Positions 1-7,498 of a DNA stretch of 15,980 nucleotides are shown one piece after another. Under the pieces are notes generated by a model. The model did no database searches. It was not told the origin of the DNA and saw only the letters and a program-made list of their open reading frames with translations. The first letter of the stretch is position 1. Each line of letters starts with the position of its first letter. The stretch is from Thiomicrorhabdus sp. (GTDB lineage Bacteria > Pseudomonadota > Gammaproteobacteria > Thiomicrospirales > Thiomicrospiraceae): contig WFNQ01000264.1 in assembly GCA_015488565.1 (NCBI GenBank), positions 1 through 15,980 of the forward strand, written 5' to 3'. Made by a program: the position numbers and the translations under genes.

Positions 1-802
1 GCGTGTTGCCAACATTCAGCCCACGATAACCAAAAGACTCCACTTCTTTTTCTAGGTTGTTTGGATCAATAATTTGAATACGCGCATTCATGGTGTCACT
101 AATGTAAAGTTTACTGTGATCAAACTCGATAGCAGAAGGGTAGTTAAATTGCCCCAAGGCCTCACCATATTCTCCAATCGTCGTCACTAGAGTGCCGTCG
201 AGTGTAAAAACTTGAATAGTATGTGTACCCGCATCAGAAACGTAAACACGCTGTGTTGTTGCATCAAAGGCAATGCCTATTGGACGCTTTAGACTCTTTG
301 AACCAAAAGAGCTTAACAGCTTCCCTGCAGAAGAAAATCGAAATACTTGCGCGAGCTGAGTGTCTACCACTAAGATGTCATTTCCCGCTCCAACAATACC
401 AACAGGGGCTTGAAAAGATGTTTTATTATCTACCTCATCCCAAACCACAACGGTATTCTCATTTTGGTTAAAAACCATCACACCAGGCAAAGCAAGGTCT
501 GCAACATAAACTATGTTATTGGCACTAACATAAACATCATAAGGTCGCTTAAGGATAAAAACCTCTGGAGCGCCAGTAATAAAGCCAATGACTATTTCAA
601 AAATACTTCTGTCCAAAATAGAGTCACTTGTGGCTTCACCCTGTAGCTCTCCAACATAGCGATAACGCGGCACCTCTGACCCTGTGGGCCAAACCTCAGT
701 AAGTGTGGTGTTTTTTAATTGAAATACTTTAGGTTCGTTTACAGATGAGCAACCTGACAACATAGTCAGCAAAAGGAGCAGGCTAACACTCAAAATCTTC
801 AT
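1..802 (-). CDS. NHL-repeat beta-propeller lipoprotein (3' end cut by window)
   Basis: I translated this gene by hand from the ATG at 802: 267 codons are open and the reading frame runs off the left edge, so the C-terminus is missing. The start MKILSVSLLLLLTMLSGCSS is a lipoprotein signal with lipobox LSGC. Cys18 would be lipidated, and Ser at +2 favours outer-membrane sorting. Propeller blades are visible at about residues 86-111, 132-156, 173-199 and 221-246, with NHL-like cores such as RPIGIAFD followed by VYVSDAGTHTIQVF. The gene starts in an ATGA overlap with the stop of the preceding propeller gene, implying coupled translation. NHL propellers are usually protein- or ligand-binding scaffolds. 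Here it is likely an envelope-anchored partner of the cytochrome system, which is inference. Confidence 0.85.
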   Translation of the reverse strand, partial: MKILSVSLLLLLTMLSGCSSVNEPKVFQLKNTTLTEVWPTGSEVPRYRYVGELQGEATSDSILDRSIFEIVIGFITGAPEVFILKRPYDVYVSANNIVYVADLALPGVMVFNQNENTVVVWDEVDNKTSFQAPVGIVGAGNDILVVDTQLAQVFRFSSAGKLLSSFGSKSLKRPIGIAFDATTQRVYVSDAGTHTIQVFTLDGTLVTTIGEYGEALGQFNYPSAIEFDHSKLYISDTMNARIQIIDPNNLEKEVESFGYRGLNVGNT

Positions 803-1734
803 TTTTCTATTCGCTCTTTCGGAGGCATAATGGTAAGAGTTTTAATGCTACGATTCATATTATCGGCCACATACAGGTAATCGCCATCAATAGAGAGATC
901 CTTAATCTCTCTAAAGTGCAACGGCCCCACACCTGAACGACCAAATTGCTTTAAAAATCCACTCTTGTTGTATATTGAAATTTGATCACTAAAATCATCA
1001 CTGATATAAATTCGGCCATAAGAATCTACCGCAACCGCCGTTGGACTTCTGACCTCAGAACGTGGTATTTTTTGCAAAAACTCGCCTGAAAAAGAAAATA
1101 CATTAATACTTTTAGTTAATTTAGAGACAATAAACATCTCTTTTTGAGTGCAAGCCATCCCCACAATATCGCTACCTGCCTGAACCCCCCCCTTCTCTTT
1201 TATACCATGTAAAGCCAAAGGATCGCCTGTTGAAGAGAACTCTATCACATGACCAAAAAAAGCATCAGCAATCAATACGTGATTATTAAGTGGATTAATG
1301 CACATACCGACAGGGGCATTTAAATTTAAGGGATTATAAAAACGGGTAATTAGATTTCCAACCAAATCGTACTTAGAAACCTGACTAGCAAATGAGTCTA
1401 TTACAAATAATTCTTGATCATCACTAATAAATAAACGAGCATGATTACTCTTAATATTTTTATAAATTGTCTTTAAATTGGATGCTTTTTGACTCACTAA
1501 GTCGTAAGAAAAAAGCCCCATTAAGACATCATCAATAAAATAAACTTTATTGTCTTTCGCAGCGACTGAAACGGGGCTTTCAATGAGTTCAAACTCCGTA
1601 CCTACAAGAGAGGATAACCAACCACCATTTATAATGCGGAAACTATCAATCGAATCAAACTCTTCCAATATCTCTGAACGAGCGCTGAAAGGCGCAATCA
1701 TCAGGCATACTAAAAGAATCCAGAAACGAAACAT
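799..1734 (-). CDS. Periplasmic six-bladed NHL-repeat propeller protein
   Basis: This 311-residue protein has a signal peptide (hydrophobic residues about 3-17, likely cleavage near ARS|E at 20) but no lipobox. Six blade-like repeats fit residues about 53-81, 98-124, 140-170, 188-215, 229-258 and 276-303, for example SPTAVAVDSYGRIYISDD and LSIDGDYLYVADNMNRSI, which would close a six-bladed propeller. No enzymatic motif is seen. It follows the triheme cytochrome with a one-base TAATG overlap and overlaps the lipoprotein propeller downstream by four bases, so the two propellers are probably made together. I infer a structural or docking role in the periplasm. A divergent hydrolase or lactonase propeller cannot be excluded. 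Confidence 0.85.
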   Translation of the reverse strand: MFRFWILLVCLMIAPFSARSEILEEFDSIDSFRIINGGWLSSLVGTEFELIESPVSVAAKDNKVYFIDDVLMGLFSYDLVSQKASNLKTIYKNIKSNHARLFISDDQELFVIDSFASQVSKYDLVGNLITRFYNPLNLNAPVGMCINPLNNHVLIADAFFGHVIEFSSTGDPLALHGIKEKGGVQAGSDIVGMACTQKEMFIVSKLTKSINVFSFSGEFLQKIPRSEVRSPTAVAVDSYGRIYISDDFSDQISIYNKSGFLKQFGRSGVGPLHFREIKDLSIDGDYLYVADNMNRSIKTLTIMPPKERIEK

Positions 1735-2240
1735 TAACGTAAATCCCCTTTATCAGAAGGAACATTATGACATTCTGCGCAATCTTGTATGCCAAAAGCA
1801 ACGGCACCATGACACACGCCACACTGTTCACCTGCCATAATATTATTCATATTAATAAAATTAGACCCCTGCTTAGGTAAAAAGATATCAATATGACAAT
1901 TTGCACACGTCAGAATACTGGTATGAACCTTATGACTGAAGAGTACGTATGGCATGGAACCTGTATTTTTTAATATAAGGTCTAAGTTAACACTGGTCAT
2001 CTTACCGTCTCCCACTTTATTAGAGCGTGGCGAAATTAACTTCTGATCCAGTGCTTTTACCCAATTTATGGTTCCATCCGTTCGTTTAGGGAAATCACCC
2101 AAGGCTTCTTTTGGCTCTTGTAGTTTTGAAAAACCCGCACCATTGGCATCATGAATACCATCATTTTTTAATGTCGTTAGTTCTGCTGCAAAAGAAGAAA
2201 CAGAGATCATTAAACACCCAATCATTAACACTTTAAACAT
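1734..2240 (-). CDS. Triheme c7-type cytochrome (third copy)
   Basis: This is a 168-residue exported multiheme cytochrome. Signal peptide residues are about 1-18 (start MFKVLMIG, cleavage near SFA|AE). Three CxxCH sites lie at residues 112-116, 140-144 and 154-158, preceded by His103 and His106 (SHKVH). A conserved GIHD His at 30 brings the total to exactly six histidines, enough for bis-His ligation of three hemes. The pattern H-x2-H, CxxCH, then CGVCHGAVAF matches the cytochrome c7/c3-like family. It is a paralog of the cytochrome at 4677-5279, sharing the PKEA, ISPR and GSMP motifs. I chose the ATG at 2240 over an in-frame TTG at 2246 because AAGGAT at 2246-2251 is properly spaced only for the ATG. 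It likely carries electrons in the periplasm. Confidence 0.88.
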   Translation of the reverse strand: MFKVLMIGCLMISVSSFAAELTTLKNDGIHDANGAGFSKLQEPKEALGDFPKRTDGTINWVKALDQKLISPRSNKVGDGKMTSVNLDLILKNTGSMPYVLFSHKVHTSILTCANCHIDIFLPKQGSNFINMNNIMAGEQCGVCHGAVAFGIQDCAECHNVPSDKGDLR

Positions 2241-2242
2241 AT
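2227..2242. repeat. 16-bp direct repeat, copy 1
   Basis: The + strand sequence aacactttaaacatat is identical to the copy at 2914-2929. It covers the start codon and first codons of the third triheme cytochrome (MFKV). The two copies lie 687 bp apart, a multiple of three, and bracket the 225-residue helical gene. Confidence 0.8.
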
Positions 2243-2245
2243 TCA

Positions 2246-2251
2246 ATCCTT
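2246..2251 (-). promoter_or_regulatory. Ribosome binding site deciding the start of the third triheme cytochrome
   Basis: Read on the minus strand this is AAGGAT, five bases before the ATG at 2240. The alternative TTG start at 2246 would overlap it, so the ATG is preferred. Confidence 0.6.
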
Positions 2252-2927
2252 ATGCACCTGGAATATAAATACCAGAATTTCGTAATAAATTTACTAAACT
2301 TTTCGACGCTTTTTCTATGAGCTTTGCTGCTTCACCATATTGACCTTTTTCGACTAACGCATCCGCTTGAGCATGATAACGGTTCTCTTCATCAAAAAAA
2401 GGCTTAGTTCGACTATCTCGTTCAAAAGCATGCCGTTCATTAATCATCATATTAACTAACATTTTATAATTTTTATACCGGCCTAATTCATACTCATAAG
2501 CCTCTTTTTCTGTTTTAAAATCAAGACTTCTAACAAGTGTCTGGCCTGTACGCTGTGACTTAATGGAAGCAACCGTAGCAAGATATGCTCGATCTAAAGA
2601 TACTTTTGCCTCTTTAAATAGGTGTTTTTTTGCAAGCTGCTCTGCTTTTTTTATAAAAGGTTCTGTTTCTTTTTGCAACATTAACTCTTTTGTAAAATCT
2701 GAGTTAATATCTGTAATTCGCTTATGTGCCGATAGAAGCCCTTGAACACTTTTCAACTTCTGTTGATAGTCTGCCTTTGCTTTTGCCTCAACAAGCCCGC
2801 TTACTTGATGAGCCAACTTGTTAGCGATCATCAATCGTTGTGAAGCTTCACTCTCTGTCTGTTCATTTGCTAAGACAGCTAAAGAAAACAAAAAAACAAC
2901 ACTACCAGCCATAAACACTTTAAACAT
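2250..2927 (-). CDS. Periplasmic helical-repeat protein, short paralog
   Basis: This is a 225-residue, mostly alpha-helical protein with a signal peptide (residues 1-20, cleavage near VLA|NE). It aligns along its length with residues about 99-294 of the neighbouring 294-residue protein. Long identical stretches include SLDF-x-TEKEAYEYELGRY (135-151), RTKPFFDE (173-180), IEKASKSLVNLLR (204-216) and the IPG tail. It lacks the paralog's first ~75 mature residues; the signal peptide is joined directly to the shared domain. The helix pattern, for example ADALVEKGQYGEAAKLIEKA, is TPR-like, but I do not recognise the family. There are no cysteines or heme sites. It starts five bases after the preceding stop, so it belongs to the same transcript. 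A scaffold or chaperone role for the cytochromes is only a guess. Confidence 0.8.
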   Translation of the reverse strand: MFKVFMAGSVVFLFSLAVLANEQTESEASQRLMIANKLAHQVSGLVEAKAKADYQQKLKSVQGLLSAHKRITDINSDFTKELMLQKETEPFIKKAEQLAKKHLFKEAKVSLDRAYLATVASIKSQRTGQTLVRSLDFKTEKEAYEYELGRYKNYKMLVNMMINERHAFERDSRTKPFFDEENRYHAQADALVEKGQYGEAAKLIEKASKSLVNLLRNSGIYIPGA

Positions 2928-2929
2928 AT
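2914..2929. repeat. 16-bp direct repeat, copy 2
   Basis: This copy is identical to 2227-2242 and covers the start of the 225-residue helical protein, so that gene and the downstream cytochrome begin with the same codons (MFKV). Confidence 0.8.
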
Positions 2930-2932
2930 AGT

Positions 2933-3817
2933 TTATACTCCAGGAATATGAACACCTGAATCTCTTAATAAGTTGACTAAACTTTTTGAGGCTTTTTCTA
3001 TCAACTCCGCTGCTTTAGAGTATTTGCCTTGCCGTGCTAAATTATCCGCCTGACTTTGATAGCGGCTTGCTTCATCAAAAAATGGTTTCGTCCGAGCATC
3101 ACGTTTAAATGCTTTGCGCTCATCAATCATCATATCTACTAACATTTGATAGTTTTCATATCGTCCAAGTTCGTATTCATAAGCCTCTTTTTCTGTGGCG
3201 AAATCCAGACTTCGAATAAGCGTTTGGCCTGTTCGTTGATTTTTGATTGAATTTGCAATCAAAAAATAAGCCTTACTTAACGAAGAAAAAGCTTCTTTAA
3301 ACTTTTGTTGCTCTACATACTTTTCTGACTCTGCAATCAATGGAAATATCTCTTTTTGTAACTTTCGTTCGATATTGCTATCTGAATTTAAATCAGTAAT
3401 TCGTTTATGAGCAGCAAGAAGGCTTTTAACACTTTTTAATTTTCTTTCATAACTGACCTTAGAGTTGTTTTCAGCAAAACCATTCGTTTGGTGGGCTAAC
3501 CGACTTGCTAGCATCAAAAACCTCAAAGATTCATCTCTGGCTTCTACTGCACCCGCTAGATCCTTATTTGAAAGCTTTTCTAGCGCTACTTTATGAAATG
3601 AGCGTGCCTTTTCAAGAGCTTCTGATACCTGTGGCAGGTTAACCTCTTTAACACTACGAACTAGACTCGAATTTGTTAATAAGTTCTCATTCATAGCAAG
3701 AGAGCTACGTACACTCTCAACAGTTAAAGTACCTATCGCCGCAACCGAGTAAGGTGTAAAAAAAGAAACTGCCCAAAAAAGGGCAGCTAAAGCAGATATT
3801 TTAAACGGGTTATTCAA
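2933..3817 (-). CDS. Periplasmic helical-repeat protein, long paralog, TTG start
   Basis: This 294-residue exported protein starts at a TTG codon (3815-3817). An AAGGAG site seven bases upstream supports it, and the next ATG (codon 42) lies beyond the signal peptide (hydrophobic residues about 7-27). Its N-terminal helical segment (about 45-110) resembles residues 35-97 of the 277-residue neighbour (shared NLL-x-NS and AL-E-x-A-R patterns). The rest matches the 225-residue neighbour closely, with SLDFATEKEAYEYELGR (203-219), RTKPFFDE (242-249) and IEKASKSLVNLLR (273-285). The repeating hydrophobic pattern, as in ADNLARQGKYSKAAELIEKA, suggests TPR-like helical hairpins. No catalytic, heme or metal motif is visible. 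Placement between triheme cytochromes suggests an assembly or scaffold role, but the family is unknown to me. Confidence 0.82.
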   Translation of the reverse strand: MNNPFKISALAALFWAVSFFTPYSVAAIGTLTVESVRSSLAMNENLLTNSSLVRSVKEVNLPQVSEALEKARSFHKVALEKLSNKDLAGAVEARDESLRFLMLASRLAHQTNGFAENNSKVSYERKLKSVKSLLAAHKRITDLNSDSNIERKLQKEIFPLIAESEKYVEQQKFKEAFSSLSKAYFLIANSIKNQRTGQTLIRSLDFATEKEAYEYELGRYENYQMLVDMMIDERKAFKRDARTKPFFDEASRYQSQADNLARQGKYSKAAELIEKASKSLVNLLRDSGVHIPGV

Positions 3818-3824
3818 ATCAAAA

Positions 3825-3830
3825 CTCCTT
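3825..3830 (-). promoter_or_regulatory. Ribosome binding site supporting a TTG start
   Basis: AAGGAG on the minus strand lies seven bases before the TTG at 3817. It is the main evidence that the 294-residue helical protein uses a TTG start codon, because no ATG is available before its signal peptide. Confidence 0.75.
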
Positions 3831-3841
3831 ATCCTGTGAAC

Positions 3842-4675
3842 TTATCGAATACCGATCATTCGCAAGGCTCTCAAGTACTGATCCGTAGAATTCTGTAATG
3901 TTTTAATGGAGGTTTCAATATCTCCAGATTGCAACTCAGAGTCCGCTTGAACTCGGATATTTTCCGCTTTTTTTACAAAACGTTTAAACAACATAAGCTT
4001 GCCACCTTTAGGTGCCTTTTGCTCCTCTGCAATAGGAATCAATCGTTTATATTCATTATTACGTGCAAGTTCATATTTATGTTCTTGCTCAGGTGTTTCA
4101 AAATCAAGACTACTTACAATCTCACTACTTGTCATTGAACGGTTCGTCATCACAACGACATCATCCAAAACACGTGTTAAGATTTTATTCGCAGCCTCAT
4201 ACTGACTCTTTTCAAACAAAACCCTTGCATCAGAAACTTCTGACTTTGCTCTATCAATAGAATGCTGCTCATCACCCGAAACATAGGGGGCTGAATCATA
4301 CCACTCAAGATAGGATGCAATTTCTTCATCAAGTTCAACATAACGTTTCCGCAACACCTTTAGAGCAGATTCTGACTTAGGCAACAATTTTGCAGCCTGA
4401 GTGAACTTTTTCAACGCCAAACTGCTTAATGAACTTCCTTCAGCTTTTTGCCCATTATTATGAGCAACTTTAGCTTGCTCAAGCAAATCTCTTGCCTCTT
4501 CTAAAGCAAGCCTAGCCTCTTCAGACTCCATTGCCTCAAGACGCTTAGCCGTTTTCGAGTTCATCAACAAGTTATCAGCGTAGTTAATTTTAGGCGAAGG
4601 CTTTACGGACTCTGCCGCAAGGGCAGAGTTCGTTACCAACACAGCTAAACACAAGGCCGATAGGTATTTATTCAT
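3842..4675 (-). CDS. Periplasmic helical-repeat protein, most divergent paralog
   Basis: This 277-residue protein has a clear signal peptide (residues 1-20, cleavage near ALA|AES). It is almost wholly helical and charged, with coiled-coil-like stretches at about 45-95 and 105-170. The motif SLDFETPEQEHKYELAR (189-205) matches the SLDF-x-T-x-E signature of the two following genes, and its N-terminal NLLMNS segment matches the 294-residue protein, so all three are one family. The C-terminal pair of helices (about 230-275) is TPR-like. It starts one base after the stop of the triheme cytochrome upstream. No heme or metal site is present, and the one cysteine lies in the signal peptide. I do not recognise a named family. 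A role in holding or delivering cytochromes during export is speculative. Confidence 0.82.
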   Translation of the reverse strand: MNKYLSALCLAVLVTNSALAAESVKPSPKINYADNLLMNSKTAKRLEAMESEEARLALEEARDLLEQAKVAHNNGQKAEGSSLSSLALKKFTQAAKLLPKSESALKVLRKRYVELDEEIASYLEWYDSAPYVSGDEQHSIDRAKSEVSDARVLFEKSQYEAANKILTRVLDDVVVMTNRSMTSSEIVSSLDFETPEQEHKYELARNNEYKRLIPIAEEQKAPKGGKLMLFKRFVKKAENIRVQADSELQSGDIETSIKTLQNSTDQYLRALRMIGIR

Positions 4676-4676
4676 G

Positions 4677-5279
4677 TTAGCTACCTGTTACCGAACGCTT
4701 TAATACAGAGTTCTTAGCTTTTGGCTTAGAGTGACATAGCTTACACGTTGAAGTAGTAATTGGGAAAGCTACAGCTCCGTGACATTTACCACATGATTCT
4801 CCTAACATAATAGCCGCCATACTCATTTGGTTCGCCCCTTTTTGAGGAATGAAAATACCCGTATGACAGTTAGAACAAGCTAACAATAAAGTATGTCTAT
4901 CATGTGGAAAAACCACATCTGGCATGGAGCCCTTTACCTGACGAACAATATTTAAATTCATAATAATTGGCTTAGGTGCTGCATCTGAGGCATTATGACG
5001 AGGTGAAATCTTTTTAGTCTTAATTGACTTAATCCAGTCTACCTTATTCCCCCATTTTGCCTTAACCAAGCCTTCAAAGGCTTCTTTAGGTGGCTGCAAC
5101 ATGTGCGTACCTGGATTATCAGGATCGTGAAGCCCATCTTCCGCAGGCGGTAAATTCGCAGGCGCTTGTGGCTTTAACATACGATTAAACGTATTACTTG
5201 AATCGGCGGAAGCAACCAGTGAAAAAACTCCAGAAATGGATGCTATTAATATTAGAACTGATAGTTTATACATAATCAT
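4677..5279 (-). CDS. Triheme c7-type cytochrome (second copy)
   Basis: This 200-residue exported cytochrome has a signal peptide ending near ASA|D at 25. Three CxxCH sites lie at 135-139, 163-167 and 179-183. His126 and His129 (FPHDRH) and a conserved GLHD His at 51 are likely distal ligands. The layout FPHDRH, CSNCH, CGKCHGAVAF, CKLCH is typical of small c7/c3-like triheme cytochromes. It carries about 100 extra residues before the heme region, shared with the copy at 1734-2240 (PPKEAFEG, ISPR, GSMP). The start is ambiguous: ATGs at 5279 and 5273 both lie near AAGAAGG. It follows the 132-residue cytochrome by nine bases. I infer a periplasmic electron carrier or filament-loading partner. Confidence 0.88.
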   Translation of the reverse strand: MIMYKLSVLILIASISGVFSLVASADSSNTFNRMLKPQAPANLPPAEDGLHDPDNPGTHMLQPPKEAFEGLVKAKWGNKVDWIKSIKTKKISPRHNASDAAPKPIIMNLNIVRQVKGSMPDVVFPHDRHTLLLACSNCHTGIFIPQKGANQMSMAAIMLGESCGKCHGAVAFPITTSTCKLCHSKPKAKNSVLKRSVTGS

Positions 5280-5288
5280 CCAACCTTC

Positions 5289-5687
5289 TTATTTAGGAGC
5301 GGCAATATTAGAGGCACGCAAAGGGCTACCCTTCACTTGAGTCGGTGTTCCTGAAATCCCTGAATGACAGACATCGCAGTTTTCAATTGACCAAGCAATC
5401 TCACCATTATGACAAGCCCCACAAAACTCACCTTCAATGATTTTAGCCATGGTAATTTCATTTTTACCTGCACCAAACTTAAACCCTAAATCGGCATGAC
5501 AAACACTGCAGTTAAATCGAATTCGATGAAACCAGTGTGGAAACACCGCTGGTCTCATTTCTGCCGCATCGGCATAGTTATTAATAACAACATCACCATA
5601 TTCAGCTTGCGCTTTCATTGGTGCCATCATGGTAAAAAGCGATATCAGAATAACGCCTAAACCTAATATATTTTGTTTTATCACCAC
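5289..5687 (-). CDS. Triheme c7-type cytochrome (first, compact copy)
   Basis: This 132-residue protein has a signal peptide ending near AQA|E at 28. CxxCH sites occur at 60-64, 89-93 and 104-108, preceded by FPHWFH with His51 and His54. The segment ITMAKIIEGEFCGACHNG is characteristic of the c7-like family. It has only five histidines for three hemes, so one heme lacks an internal His ligand; Met80 or a partner protein might supply it. It lacks the N-terminal extension of the other two triheme proteins. The start is GTG at 5687 (followed by a second GTG), with GGGGAT upstream. It lies 24 bases after the beta-barrel gene and is probably a periplasmic carrier near the barrel. Confidence 0.88.
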   Translation of the reverse strand: MVIKQNILGLGVILISLFTMMAPMKAQAEYGDVVINNYADAAEMRPAVFPHWFHRIRFNCSVCHADLGFKFGAGKNEITMAKIIEGEFCGACHNGEIAWSIENCDVCHSGISGTPTQVKGSPLRASNIAAPK

Positions 5688-5711
5688 TATTTTATCCCCA
5701 CAAAATTAAAA

Positions 5712-7484
5712 TTAAAAAATTCGTCTTACGTTAAAGTAAATCCCATTATAACTAATTTTTCGAGCTTCGCGATACAGATACTGCAACGAAACATCAATTT
5801 TTCCCATCCGATAATTTAGCTTATTATTCCATGTCTGCTGAACCGTCAAATCATCTTGTTCTACGTTAACAGGCTGAGTGTACCTATAACTTGAGGTAAA
5901 CATCAGCCCAGCAACTGAAAAAGGATTTATATATGACAACCCACCATCCATAGAAATAACTGAAGTATCAGATGAAGAAACTTCACCAAAACTACCCGCA
6001 TACTGATAACTTGTAAGCTGATAGCTTAGAGAACCATTTAATTTAATACGCCGTGACCACTGCATTTGCTGATCCACATCCACACTCAATGTTTGCAACG
6101 CGGTTTCATCATCCACATCACGCTGATCAGATACTTGAACCTGCATGCGCCGAGTAATCGCAACAATACTTTGCTTCCAGCCTAAATTAACTCGATGACT
6201 TAATCTTTGACGCACACGATCAACCAAGGAGTTCATTGAGTAATCCTGACTCCCCCTTAAATAGACCTGCTGACTCCTTACAAAAAGCCATTTACGACCG
6301 ATACCATGCCCTAAAGAAAATGTTGAATTATTTGATTCTTGATCATCATCCACTCGACGCCCTAAATCGGCACCTAAACGCCAATCATAATCATAACGCC
6401 CCAATTTGATTCCATTAGATCGATAGTTCAATCCTATTTTATCTTGCGCAACCGCTGATGCTTCACCAGAAAACTCATTAACAACTCGCGTACTACTGGC
6501 ATTAAGCGTCAAGTTTTGCGACACCCGATAAACCAAACCTAAATTAGCCGATAAAGTCGAGGTTGATGAGCCAGATAAACTACCGCTAATCGCACTATCT
6601 ATCCCAGAAAACCGAAGCCCACTTGTCACCGTCATTTTTTTATCCAAACTACGCCAAGTTAAAAACATCGATGCTTGATTCAAGGTCACATCATAATTTG
6701 TTAAGCTACTATTTCCAGACGTAACAGGCAAAGATTGTTGAATTTGGCTACTGCTTAACACAGTATTAATCGTTGTTTGTTGAAACCCCGTATAATTATG
6801 ATTTAATCGTGCCGAACGAGTTATTCTATCCACCTTGTCATAGGTAACCTCATCTTTCTGAGCTACCGAAACCCGAAGAACCCCTGTACGCCCTCTAAGC
6901 ATACCAGAAAGACCCAAACGACTCGAACCATACTTACCACGTAACGACGAATTAAACTGGTCATCAGAGTATTTCAATTTCAAACGATACCCTTTCCCCA
7001 CCAAACTTTGATGAAGAATCAAGGAATCATTCACAACATTATCATCCAATGAGGCTGCATTATTACCTGAATACCCCTTAAAGTCTGAATTTACTCTAGA
7101 ATCTGAGCGAGAATAGCTAAACCCAAAAGGCGTAGAACTCTGAGGCAGCACACTAAACCCCAGCTGTCCAGTTGAAGAAAAACTACCGCTACTTCCATTT
7201 TCAGAGACTGTCTGATCCTGCGTAAAAACTAAACTCGAGCTTCCTGTAATAAACCAGTCACGCCAAACAAAAAAAGTATTATCAAGGTTCGCTTTCAGCA
7301 GATGCTGATTATCGTAAGCCCCTGAACCATAACCCGTAGAGCGGTAAGTATACCCAACGCTTCCATTAAAGCCTGTCCCAACCAGCCCACTTGCGACAAC
7401 AGGAGAACTATCCACTCCTCCAATAATAAGCACAAGCATAACCCCACCGACTCTCTGAATAGAAAAACGAGAAAAAATACTCAT
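5712..7484 (-). CDS. Outer-membrane beta-barrel protein
   Basis: The product is about 590 residues with a signal peptide (hydrophobic VMLVLIIGGV, cleavage near VVAS|G). The mature part is dominated by alternating polar/hydrophobic strands rich in Ser, Asn, Gly and aromatic residues, such as SGLRFSGIDSAISGSLSG and YRYTQPV. It ends in NVRRIF with a C-terminal Phe, the usual signal for barrel insertion. There is no cysteine and no heme site. The length would suit roughly 20-26 strands. I use the ATG at 7484; a TTG at 7502 overlapping the isomerase stop (TTGA) is an alternative, and neither has a strong ribosome site. By position it is the candidate outer-membrane channel for the cytochromes, analogous to MtrB- or Omb-type porins, though no similarity to those is evident by eye. 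Confidence 0.8.
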   Translation of the reverse strand: MSIFSRFSIQRVGGVMLVLIIGGVDSSPVVASGLVGTGFNGSVGYTYRSTGYGSGAYDNQHLLKANLDNTFFVWRDWFITGSSSLVFTQDQTVSENGSSGSFSSTGQLGFSVLPQSSTPFGFSYSRSDSRVNSDFKGYSGNNAASLDDNVVNDSLILHQSLVGKGYRLKLKYSDDQFNSSLRGKYGSSRLGLSGMLRGRTGVLRVSVAQKDEVTYDKVDRITRSARLNHNYTGFQQTTINTVLSSSQIQQSLPVTSGNSSLTNYDVTLNQASMFLTWRSLDKKMTVTSGLRFSGIDSAISGSLSGSSTSTLSANLGLVYRVSQNLTLNASSTRVVNEFSGEASAVAQDKIGLNYRSNGIKLGRYDYDWRLGADLGRRVDDDQESNNSTFSLGHGIGRKWLFVRSQQVYLRGSQDYSMNSLVDRVRQRLSHRVNLGWKQSIVAITRRMQVQVSDQRDVDDETALQTLSVDVDQQMQWSRRIKLNGSLSYQLTSYQYAGSFGEVSSSDTSVISMDGGLSYINPFSVAGLMFTSSYRYTQPVNVEQDDLTVQQTWNNKLNYRMGKIDVSLQYLYREARKISYNGIYFNVRRIF

Positions 7485-7498
7485 AACGAGACTTAGAC

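Noticed and set aside
223..646. Two + strand open frames opposite the lipoprotein propeller
   Set aside because: The minus strand carries an uninterrupted lipoprotein with NHL repeats here; the + strand frames have no recognisable features.
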